Assembly: GCA_020055645.1 (NCBI GenBank)
Contig: CM034548.1
Span: 40,788,296-40,852,295, forward strand
Direction of reading: 5' to 3'
Origin: Tomocerus qinae
Lineage: Eukaryota > Arthropoda > Collembola > Entomobryomorpha > Tomoceridae
Length of the DNA stretch: 64,000 nucleotides
The position numbers and the translations under genes were made by a program. A model generated the notes under the pieces. It was not told where the DNA came from and ran no database searches. It saw only the letters and a program-made list of their open reading frames with translations. Below, in pieces: positions 27,411 to 37,560 of the stretch. Each line of letters begins with the position of its first letter. The first letter of the stretch is position 1.

Positions 27411-27651
27411 CTGGAACTTCAGTGGTGGCTGGAGGTGTGACGGGAACATTTTCAGGGTAGGAAGGGGCAATGCCGCCGTGGCCACTGTTGGGTGACCCGG
27501 ATGCCTGCTGAGGGTACACAGAGTCACAGCACTCCCTTTCGGGGAACTCACTGCCCATCGTTCGGGTGATGATCAAGTCTCCGACAGCCACGACGAGCAT
27601 CGTCAACACCACGTAGACTGGCACTGAAGGGAGCGTTCTGCAAGAACCCAT
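27411..27651 (-). CDS. First coding exon of an unidentified secreted or type I membrane protein (partial gene)
   Basis: This exon encodes the first 80 residues, plus one base, of a protein I do not recognise. The ATG (27651-27649) has A at -3 and G at +4, and an in-frame TGA lies 24 nt upstream (27675-27673), so the start is well defined if no intron intervenes. Arg5 is followed by a hydrophobic core at about residues 10-28. A signal-peptidase-like A-V-G/D site lies at 22-25, suggesting export to the ER. Residues 38-43 read ERECCD, with a vicinal cysteine pair at 41-42. Residues 47-80 are rich in Pro, Ser, Thr and Gly and look like a flexible, perhaps O-glycosylated linker. The exon ends CAG/GTACAC with GT at 27410-27409, a phase-1 donor typical of signal-peptide exons in modular extracellular proteins. 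G+C is 58% (140 of 241), far above the flanks. Reading through instead gives a 95-residue ORF stopping at 27364; the donor is the better reading. Family unknown; no downstream exon recognised. Confidence 0.62.
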
Positions 27652-27778
27652 TCTTTTATGGGTCTTCTCCTCTCATCTCATCCACCACCTCGCGTCTTCA
27701 ATTATTCGCCACACTCTCACACAACCCAGGCTAAGAATCGCGAATAAACAATCCCTACTTTCTCGTAGGTGCAGACGC

Positions 27779-27785
27779 CCTTATA
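27779..27785 (-). promoter_or_regulatory. TATA-like box upstream of the secreted-protein exon
   Basis: On the minus strand the sequence reads TATAAGG about 130 nt before the exon's ATG. It would place transcription start near 27750 and give a 5' UTR of about 100 nt. Such short matches are common in AT-rich DNA, so this is only a positional suggestion. Confidence 0.2.
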
Positions 27786-27893
27786 GACACAAATAGTCGA
27801 TTTCACTTTGTCGTTCTCCCTCAGGCTTACTATTTCTCTGCTTTTTCCTATTTTGTAAGCATTGCTATTACGATTGCTACTGTGGGACCAAAG

Positions 27894-27997
27894 ATACACA
27901 CACACACTCCTTTAAGTAAGGTTCGTGTGTGTATAGTAAAATAGTAGTAGTAGTAGTAATAGTAAGTAATATAATGGGTAGGTAGGTAGGTACCTAC
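27894..27997. repeat. Simple-repeat cluster with inverted AC/GT arms, TAG array and GTAG array
   Basis: About 100 bp upstream of the minus-strand exon hold four simple sequences in a row. (AC)6 lies at 27896-27907. A GT-rich arm at 27925-27934 is the exact reverse complement of ATACACACAC at 27894-27903, giving a 10-bp stem with a 21-nt loop. (TAG)5 lies at 27942-27957. A GTAG/GGTA array at 27978-27992 ends in the perfect palindrome GTAGGTACCTAC at 27986-27997. Microsatellites near 5' ends of genes are common; the orderly inverted arrangement is the notable part. Confidence 0.85.
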
Positions 27998-29304
27998 TCA
28001 CATCGCCCCGGTGCAATGCAGTAGCAAGTATTTAGTAGAGTCACGCAACACAACGGAAAAAACTAAGAAAATCAATCCAGTCCGCCTTTCCCTAAGTATA
28101 TAATATCTTTTCTTATGGCTTTTCTTATTTATGTCTTTCTACGATATTTTTAATGCTACTTTGAATTTTATCTACAATTTCCTTATGGGTATTTTCCATT
28201 ACATTACTCTACTGCACTCTGTAGTAATACAACGTTATTTCATATAATATTGTCAAAACATCACTATTGCACTCACGAAACTTTGTATATAGTTAATATA
28301 AATTTCTATATTTATTTCGTTTGCGCTTTATTGTCTGCCTCACAGCAGTGTCCGGTGAAAGCTTGTATTCCCAGCGAACTTTTATGTATCCGTACAACTA
28401 TACCAGTTCAGTTACATTCCCTTACTAATAAAAATATTTGTAATATATCTACTAACTGCTGTTTTTATTGAGAATTAACCTCTCTCAAGCTTACAATTAT
28501 TATACGTATTATGTATGCACCATAAATAACGTGAAATGTACTATTTCTCTATTTCGGTTGTAAATAGGTAACTTTCACCTCACTCCCGGTTGGAGTCTAT
28601 CAGAACACTAAACACTCAGAACCCACACTCACTTTAATAAATGTATCGGAATTAGGGAAAATTAGTCAATTAATTGGCGACAACACTATTTTGGTTTGTA
28701 GTTACATTTGCTATTGTTTCAAGACTGACATGGACTCGATTCACTCACGACTGAATTAGTTATCTGCAAGACAGCCGACAGTCTAACTAAGTAAACACAT
28801 ATACGTTTGTCCCAACAGACTCTATTATTTGTGTCCTCTAAAGTTCCTTTTATCTGTGTGAAACCCTTGTTAAAAAAAGGTTTTAAACGTTTGGTGTACA
28901 ATGTGCAGTGCAGTAGTCACTCTCCTTCTCACAACGCAATCAGTCAGTCACTCGAATAATCTATGTGGAACTGTAGTGTGTCCTGGCAAATATAGTAGAG
29001 GACTAAATGGATTATTCTCTTACATTTATTATTATAATTGTAGTTCAGTGTAATCACCTAATTTTTACACTTTAAACTTTAAATTGATTTATACGGCCTT
29101 AATTGTCAATTATAATGCATTCAATATTGAGTTCATTCATTCACACTGATTAGATGTCAAGATTAGGATAGTAATAATATTATGGATTGAGTAGCATAAC
29201 AAGTATTTAGAATGGAGTATTTGGACAGAAGAGGAGAACACTGAGTGTAGGCAGGCAAGGATTCTGTTCTACGTATCTCGAACACGAAATGTAATGTAAC
29301 GTGC

Positions 29305-29320
29305 GTTTGTTTGTTTGTTT
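29305..29320. repeat. (GTTT)4 microsatellite
   Basis: Four GTTT units in a row on the plus strand. Confidence 0.9.
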
Positions 29321-30731
29321 CTCGTCAAGGCTGTATCTGTTCTTTGGAAGTATTATTATTGTTGTTGTATCATCGTTTGTTATGTCCTAGTAAGTAGGCA
29401 TTGGTTGTAGTCGGAGAGTGGAGGGCAGTAGAATCTGGAAAGATTGTTTTGCTCTACATCCAGAGTTTTGTCTACGTTTTAGCTTATGCTAGTTTATTTG
29501 AGCTTAGCCACTAGTAGAGAGTGTAGCAGGGAATCGGTGTCTGTTCGGAATTTCAGTGTCTAGGTGGAAACTAAAGGAGATTCAGGGAGGAACTGGCGAA
29601 ACTCCTTCTCACTCACGTTCTTCGATCTTAGTCGAATGGCACAACAACTCACTGTCACCGAAATCTAATGTCCCACTAGGACCACCACTCCTTTTCAGTT
29701 TCACAAAAGTTCTTCCCATTTTGCTCCATGGCATACTTAACTCTGCCAGCATCACTTTCTCCCTTAGTGTTACTTTAGTACTTTCGTCTCACATCCTCCT
29801 ACTATCCTTCCTGACACTTTGATCTTCTCCTATGCTATGTCTACATCTACCTCGACTCCATACTCTAGCTAAATGTTGTAGTTTTCCTTGTGGGCCCAAA
29901 CAAGTTGACTTGGTCTGGCAAATAGTTTTTCGCCAGTGTCTACCTTCCCAGCATATGCGGATTTACTGATATCAAGTAAGTAGCTTTCTTATAATAATAT
30001 GAGTTCAATAGCTGGGATTTCTATTGTCCTGTAGTGTCCGTCTGCTTAGCAACATGTACGCAGGCAAAGACATGACACAATCTCACAGACAGCTACTTCC
30101 TTATTTTTTACTTTCACTTTAGTTGGTTTCTATGCCGGTTCGTAAGAGTTCTATCTTGTCGTTTGTACTTTCAGTTCATCTCAATTCACTGGAATTGGCT
30201 AAAGAAAAAAAGACTTGTTTCCCTTTACTTTGTTTTCCTTTCGCTCTCCCTGTCTCGCCCCAAATATTCGGAGAACTCTTTTAAAGTATCGACTGTAGAT
30301 ACAGATATCTCTTCGCATCTACGAACGATCTACTTAAAAGGACCAAAGTAACGTCTCTGTATAAGACATACGACCGCCAATAGAATTACCAATAGTTAGG
30401 ACACACAAAAGATCACTGAACACAAAACCACATCACGTAATAGTTGGCTGTAACAAACTTTCTTTGCATTGCGGGATATTATACTTATGTCCTTGCATAC
30501 ATATTTTCCTTTTTTCCTACTCACAAGAGGCCAAAGTGAGTTAAAACTGTGCCAAATCCAATCCACTCCTCCTACTTATTTTGTATTGTGCATATTTTTT
30601 AAATGTGACTTTACATTTCATTAGGTAGTCTACTACTGAATCATGATGTTATTATGCAAAGTGCACTTTAGTCTGCACTTTAACAACAGTCAACCAGATC
30701 ACTATGGCAGAACTGGAATTCAGACTAAGGA

Positions 30732-31064
30732 CCTACTCCACTCTGCGGATTTCAACAAACTCTCCGCAGAAGGGTGGATGGAAATGAGATCCCGAATGTT
30801 TACATTTCCATTTGTATTCTATTCTCACTCACAATCTTTATTATTATCATATCAATGTTATTCTATGGCCCAGATGTCCCTTCAAGAATACAGTATCACA
30901 TTGCCTCATTCACAAAGATCCACAATGAGACACTCTTCAATAATATCTGTCACAATATCTCGGTTAATGTTCACACGTTCGATTTCTTTTCAAACCCTTT
31001 CTCAACAATATTTTTGGAATTTTCAACTTTCTCCCCAAAATTAGTTGACAGGGTGGTTTTTTAG
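30732..31064 (+). other. Open frame with one membrane-like segment, doubtful
   Basis: A frame opening after a TAA at 30726 contains a hydrophobic stretch of about 20 residues (centred on an F-I-I-I-I run) followed by a region with three N-linked-type sequons. A possible acceptor, CTCCGCAG, precedes the hydrophobic part. T-rich DNA gives such segments by chance, and an overlapping 133-codon frame runs through the same bases, so at most one is real. Confidence 0.15.
30742..30770. repeat. GC-rich perfect hairpin, 8-bp stem
   Basis: TCTGCGGA at 30742-30749 is the exact reverse complement of TCCGCAGA at 30763-30770, with a 13-nt loop. Five of the eight stem pairs are G:C, which is unusual for this AT-rich DNA. 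A 10-bp palindrome AAGTGCACTT lies about 75 bp upstream at 30660-30669. Function unknown. Confidence 0.65.
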
Positions 31065-31160
31065 TGTTTTTGTTGGAAAGTCTCAGATGGATCTGTGTAG
31101 ATGGACAGAGTGAATGTTGATGGAGTTAACATGGAAAGTACAGACTGAGGGTGAGATGTC

Positions 31161-31172
31161 AGAGAGAGAGAG
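31161..31172. repeat. (AG)6 microsatellite
   Basis: Six AG units inside a purine-rich stretch. Confidence 0.85.
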
Positions 31173-31800
31173 CAAGACTTGGAGCGATCTGGACGAGACC
31201 ACAGGTTGTTCACAACTAAGAGAAGAACGGTAAGAAAACAGTGTATGGAGGCACCAAGGAGCCCGAGCTACCCGGCTCCGTTCCTTCCTAGCCCGAATCC
31301 TGTTTCCCTGCTCTTACAACATTCGGTGGTGGTGCAAGAGTGTTGCTTTACTTTTCCCTTAAATTTCTGTGCTCAGAGTCCACGACTCAGCTCCGTCATT
31401 CTCATTGCTTACTATTGCGGGCTTTATGTGTTCGGAGACCTACCTTAAAGCTACTAATACTAATATCGGCTACACTTTACATTTATTTATAATCCAGAGG
31501 AACGGAGACCAATGTGCATACCATCATAGTATCACTATTTCCTCTTTATTCCACAACTACTCACCCGAAAGAATCCACAATGGGCTCTACTTCGTCTTAC
31601 GGTTACTTATAATGTGATATTTTCCAGCTAGCCATATAATAAGTATCACTACTAAATGCTAATAGTCTGCCACTCTTCTCTCACCCATCCACAAGCCACG
31701 CGATAAAGAACGGTCAGGCAAGAAAAGGACTTCACATGCGTGCTCGTCTCCTGCCCGAATAAATTAAGATAATTTTACCTGCCTGACTACTACTACGATT

Positions 31801-32280
31801 TACCATCTTCGATTTATATATAGATACTTAATATTCACTTCATTCAGTCCAACTCTCTTATTTACTGCCTCTTTTCCCCAGTCAACTAATCCACCCCGTT
31901 GTTTGTACTTTACCATGCATTAATCCCACACGACATCTGATAGCCCATTTCATTCCTCTTCCCATTATTACATTATCTCTATACCTATTACTCCTGTCAC
32001 AATCCTTTCCTATTTTCTGTCAGCACTCTAACTCGAATTACTTACTTAATACTCAATTGCCCTGATTATTCCCTTTTTTATCCTACAAATATACCATGTC
32101 CTATACACTCCAATATAACACTATCTATTTTTATCCATTATTCACCAACCAACTATACTCAGTTAATTGCTTCATTTGCCTTTTCACTTCTTTACTATAC
32201 TTAACACGCAAACTGCTTTAACACAACCCCCACCGTCAACATTATCAATATATCCTTTATTTATTTACTATGGATAACTA
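31801..32280 (+). other. Extreme C-rich, G-poor non-coding block
   Basis: By hand count 27 G and 136 C in 480 bp, a skew of about -0.67. The 60 bases at 32101-32160 contain no G at all. It is the largest strongly asymmetric block I counted. No gene or tandem repeat explains it. Confidence 0.85.
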
Positions 32281-35200
32281 CTTTAGATTGTTCTGCAATA
32301 ATTACTGGTGTTTATGATAACTATTGCATTTTAGTCAATGCATGCATTGCCAGTCCAGTATTACCGTCTATCAAAATATTCTTACAGCCAGTTTATAATA
32401 ACGCATGAAAATCCTCAACTACGAGTAATGTTTAAACTCACAAGTCTCAACCAAGGAAATCGTCTATTAATATTTAATGTACTACAAGAATGACAAATCA
32501 ATAGACATTGTAATAAATAATGAATCAGTGTAATTATATTGATTTATTATTTAATATATTATTTATGCAAAAGCATATTGGTAACATACAGTGAAAACTG
32601 ATTACAATAAGCAAGCATGTACTATGGCTGAATTACTTATAGTGAGTATCAAATTAGCATAAAGCCATAATAATATATTACAATTGTGTATTATCAATAT
32701 TTTTGTACTACACTTCATACTTTACTATTTACCATACTCGAATAAATATCACCTTTTATTTTATACTTTTGCATCGAACAGACTGAACAAGTTAAACATT
32801 GTAATGCAATTGTTTCAGAAATCAGTTTATGCAGAAAAAATTCTGAGTGGTAATTTATTACGCACTTTCTTAAATATGGAAAATCACGTGTTTAGTCAGG
32901 CTTTCTCTATGTTAATGATAATTGATAGCTTCAATGGAGAGAGTCTTGGAAATTAGTAATGTATTTGGCAATGAATCTCATGAGAATATTGGTAGCACGA
33001 GGTTATAATTAGCCCAAAGGGCACTGCACATTTGTTTCCGTGGAGAGATTTTTGAAATAGGTAAAGCATCAATGGAAGAAAAAGATGAAAGGCCGGAAAT
33101 GGAATAGAAATGACAGTAATGATCACATGCAAAGATGGTGTGTGTACAATGAAGCTACCTGGAGAGTTGGAGCATAACGCGGAAGTGTAACCTTGTTTCG
33201 CATTGGTTGCATAACTAGAGAAGATGTACATTTCTATTGACAAGTGTAGCCGTAGAAGGAGCCACGAAGCCACCAACATGTCAAACAGCATTGAAGTGAA
33301 TCTCTATACCTCAACATTGGCGGTACAAAGGCAGAATTTATTTCTACCAGTCTACTTGCTTACATTAGTATTTCTTTAGGTAAATAGGTTGGGATGTCCT
33401 GGTGGGCTAAGGTTAAGGTAGAGTTGAAGTGGTCGCATCTCATCCTGTTTTGTGTGGCAAGTCAGATATGAACTGAACAATAAAGCAAAGGAAGTCAGTC
33501 TGTACAGAAGACAAGTATGTACTTGGACTAGATATTAAGGTGGGCATAGAGGGAATGTAAATAAATATGTATTAGTATATGATGTAGGCACAGATCCTAG
33601 GATGCAGCGCAATTCACAATCAACTCTCCGTTTGCCTCCCGGACTCCGTTAAGGGCTTCTGCACTCTTTTGACTCTTTCAGTCGAACGAACTTCATTCAG
33701 GCACGGCAGAAGAGAAAAGACAAGTCGAAAGGAAACTAAGTCAGAGCGTGGAGCTCTAAGAAAAGTCATTCATGTACCTAATAGAATGTAAACATTCAGA
33801 ATCTAAAAGTAGGTAGCAAAGGAATGAGGTACGCCAGGCAAACAACACGACTTTATCTTACCTACATATTATTAGGCACTCGCATCCCATATTCTCCTCT
33901 CTCATTTATCTCCACATAAATCTTACAGTCTATTCGGCAGAAATGAATGACTCCATGTGAAATACAGAACTAAGTATTTCTGTTACAGGGTAGTCCTGAA
34001 TATCTCACTAGTTCACTTCGCCTAAGATACATATTTTTCAAGTCCTCAAACTTTAATTCGAACCTGGCATAATTATATTCTCCATTTCAATAATAAAATG
34101 CAAATTTTTACATTTTCGTTTACTGTAATTGAGTTTGGTGAGATGGAAAGTCGAAATTTTGGAATATAGTTGCCCTAGGCAAGTATGCTTCATCAAATTA
34201 CACACTTACATCTGTAACATTCATACAAATGCGAAGGAAAGTGACTCGCTCGTGTACTTATTATTACTCTTCGTATGCATATATAGCTGCAATTAGAATG
34301 AGACGTTCCATATAAAAACGACATATCGTTTTAAAAGGAAAGTATATAGGACATAATTTGGAGTAAAAATCTTTCCTTTTTGAATCTGATCATTTGGATT
34401 TTTAGAGGCGGAGTACTTTGCCTTAGCTTAGATCAGAAAGTATGTGCATGCACAAACTGGCAAGAAACGTATGAGTAAATAATTTAAATAATTGCACTTT
34501 CTATGCAAAAGTGTATACATGACGGGCGATTTTTCAGATAAGCACATCTGGTGAACGTGCATTAGGATAATATTTTGCTCTGTATATACGAATGAATATA
34601 GCCAAGTGCATTTTGTATGTTAGAATTGCACTATACGCTTTGTGCATGTTTTGTGGCAGTTTACTAGCAAATGCAATGTGGCTAGTTACAATGGATTCCT
34701 GTATATAACTGTTAGAGCCTCTCATTGTCAGTTGGCTTACAATTACAATTTGTTGTTGTGTGTGTTTGTATTGTAATACGGGATGGCTCCGTGTACATAG
34801 GCCATAATAAGTGGAGTCGGGTAGAAATGTTGGCATCGGAGGGATATTATATTGCATTGCATTGGCAGTTTGTCGGATGATGCTGGCGGAATGGAAGACG
34901 TTCGACAGGTTACAGATATCACTACCTACAATACAATGAATGCCACAGGGTACAATTCATGAATAGGGCCCAAGGGTGCCATTGACTTATCGTCGCTATC
35001 CAAACTACGAACTGACTGCTCGCATATTTCCTCCGTAAAACACGAAACCACTTTGACAAATTTTCAAATTTCCATACAATTGCAATTTGTGTCAATCCCT
35101 CCTTCCTCTTTCTTTTACATCGCTCGGCAATATCGCACCTCTTGTGCATACTCTCCAGCATTAGTCTACTCTCCATCTATATACATCTATTACAGACATC

Positions 35201-36420
35201 TATTTTACTTTGATAGCTCTTACATGTTGTTACTTAGTTAACATAAGTAAATAATATCGCACATTGTATACGTGCCCTGTACAGGTACTAAACCATGTTT
35301 ACCTTTCTTTAGTATTTCCGATGCGTCTCACTACTAAAACTTTTCTACCGATAGACAATCTCAAGTTGCCATTTCGGGATACTTTTATATAACTCAAGAG
35401 GAGGAAAATATACTCATGTGAAAAAAATTGAAAACGCGGTTATTCTCATTAGTTCCAGCTTATATACCTATAGCACGATCAACGTAATACTTTTTACAAG
35501 TCTAATTAAAAATTGAAATTTTCAATTACTTTTAAAGTAGAAACTGAAAGTTTAAATTGAACTAGTTTATAGTATGGTTTGGGTTGTCATTTGTATTCAA
35601 TGTGGCTACAAAGAATGATTGCAATTTTTGGAAAGACTATTAGCATCTTCAACAATTTTTAGATTTTATCTGTTTTGTTTAACAAATAATAGCAAAGACT
35701 AAAACTGGTATATGGGAAATCTTTAAGCGGTTCTAATTCCTTATTCAGAACATGTCTATGCCTTAAACGAAATAGGAGTTTCAGCGGTACCAGACACAAT
35801 GTCTGTGTAATACTATGCTTAGTAAAGTATATGGCTGTCTTGTGCTTGGGGCTTTCTCCGTCTCCATTATAGATTGCAACAGCAACCAAACAGAACTGCC
35901 AGAGGGAGAAGTTTTTCAAGTGTCTATGTGCTTTATGGCTTGTATTTTCCCGAGAAAGTTTCAATAATCTAAATAACTACATTGTAGCGACAGTTTATAG
36001 AGCAGTTGTAATCCTAAAGCATTATAGGGCTGTACAATTCTTTAAAACTGCAGTTGCATATATTTTATGGCACATCATTCTACCCATAATGATTTCTTCA
36101 CCATAGTTTCAAATAAAATAATGGTCGGATTTAAAATGCATAGCGTTCCCTTTTATTTTAATAACTTGCTTGGAATTAATGGAGTACCCAGCACACATAA
36201 TAAAATGTAAATAGCAAAGAAAGTCTATGCATAGAAATAGAATAGAATGAATAGAGAATGTTTTACGGGGTAAGGTTAAATTTTTAATTAGGCTTACATA
36301 CGAAATGTATAAATGTAATTGGTTTGTTGCTGAAAAAAATTCAACCGGAAATTAAAACAAGTAGAAAATCCTAATATTTGTTAGCATTTCCTTGAAGATT
36401 GAATTCCCAAATGTATATTT

Positions 36421-36780
36421 GTGGAGTGAAGGTTTTTTAGAGGCAGGTTGACAGTATCATTAATTGGATAGACAAGTGTTTACAAAGTGGAAAATAAAAT
36501 ATTAGAAAGATATTTTGACAAAAGAATTGATAAGTGGAGTGTACGTAACTACTTGATTATGTTATAGTAGTGAGCAGGATTGGTATTTGATGGTTTTGGA
36601 AAAATCTATGGCAATAAATTGCATTGCGGTTACAGAGTCGATCTAGTTTGAGTTTAGGTTGGGTATATATAGGTAAGGGATAGGAAATATTACAAAAGTA
36701 CTATAAAATATTTAGTAGGTATGTAGGTAATATGATTTGAACATTATTGAAGAGAAAAGGGCGCAACGAAAGAGGATGTA
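36421..36780 (+). other. G-rich, C-poor non-coding block
   Basis: 93 G and 23 C in 360 bp (skew about +0.60). It contains two GTAGGTA-type words near 36715-36728. No gene is seen. Confidence 0.8.
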
Positions 36781-37140
36781 GTAGTAAATCATAATATGCC
36801 TTCCTGACTGCATTGCATCCCATAACTCGAGAATATAAAGTTGGCTTGTCTAAAATTGACTTCAGCTCACTTAACACGGAGCGACAGTACATGCCTTAGT
36901 TTGGTTTACTAGAGTTTAGTTAAGTTTTTGATGTGGCTGTAGTTGCTTTGGGCTTGGTTAGATTTTGTGGGCCAGAGTATCTCTACGGCACGTCATATAT
37001 TTAGATAGATACTCAGTCCCGACCCAAAGAGATAGCGGCTATACACGCGATTGCACTTGTCTATTAAATATGTGCTACATCTAATGTTATGTGGCTATGC
37101 TTATTACCCTTATACACTCCCCACATGTACATATGTATAA

Positions 37141-37560
37141 TATGGTGTCGGAGAAAGAGGAGTTCGCATCAGTTTGGCAGAGAAAGTGAGTGGAAGAGAG
37201 GGCAAGTGAGAGAAAGGAGCATCGAAAGAACAAACGGGGCACGAAAGAGGTTCTAAACGTGCTCTGCTTCTTAAAAGTCTCCAAATTGAACGGGTCGAAC
37301 CAAAGGAAAGGAATCCCAGCCAAACCATTTCATGCCAACATAACATGATGACAAGTCAAGTGGAGACCAAGAAGTCTCTCCTCCTAGAACTTCATGAACT
37401 CAAAACACAAGTGTCCCTTATTCACCACAACAGCACACGCTCTCATCTTACCGACAATCATTACCAAATCCATCTTTGTTTACCAAACATACGACCCTAC
37501 TACACAAGATTTATCTAAATGTAACCAACCACCCCAAATAAGATTTATACCACTACATTT
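37141..37560 (+). other. Abrupt skew switch, G-rich to C-rich
   Basis: 37141-37260 has 44 G and 14 C (skew about +0.52), while 37381-37560 has 12 G and 57 C (about -0.65). The sign flips across only about 120 bp. ORFs run on the C-rich strand on each side (minus to the left, plus to the right), as expected from the composition. Confidence 0.8.

Larger units (their letters stand above)
28001..36420. other. Non-coding stretch with microsatellites and a C-rich block
   Basis: It contains GTTT and AG microsatellites, the GC-rich hairpin at 30742-30770 and the large C-rich block at 31801-32280. 33000-33280 is G-rich on the plus strand. Open frames near 31.2-31.4 kb have moderate G+C but no domain. 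Confidence 0.6.

Noticed and set aside
30643-31044. Longest ORF (133 codons) and other ORFs of 100-130 codons as genes
   Set aside because: At this composition a few open frames of this length are expected. Most of the excess lies on the G-poor strand of skewed blocks, where TAG and TGA are rare. They are Leu/Ser/Phe/Tyr-rich and show no domains.
31179-31448. 89-codon ORF of moderate G+C as a secreted protein
   Set aside because: No signal peptide at its start, low-complexity Pro/Ser content and no family match.
34060-34080. tRNA T-loop-like GGTTCGAAT on the minus strand
   Set aside because: The five bases on each side do not pair and no other tRNA arms are present.
37291-37301. RNA polymerase III B-box-like GGTTCGACCCG on the minus strand
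   Set aside because: The flanks do not form a T-arm stem, and the only loose A-box match is too close for a tRNA or tRNA-derived SINE.
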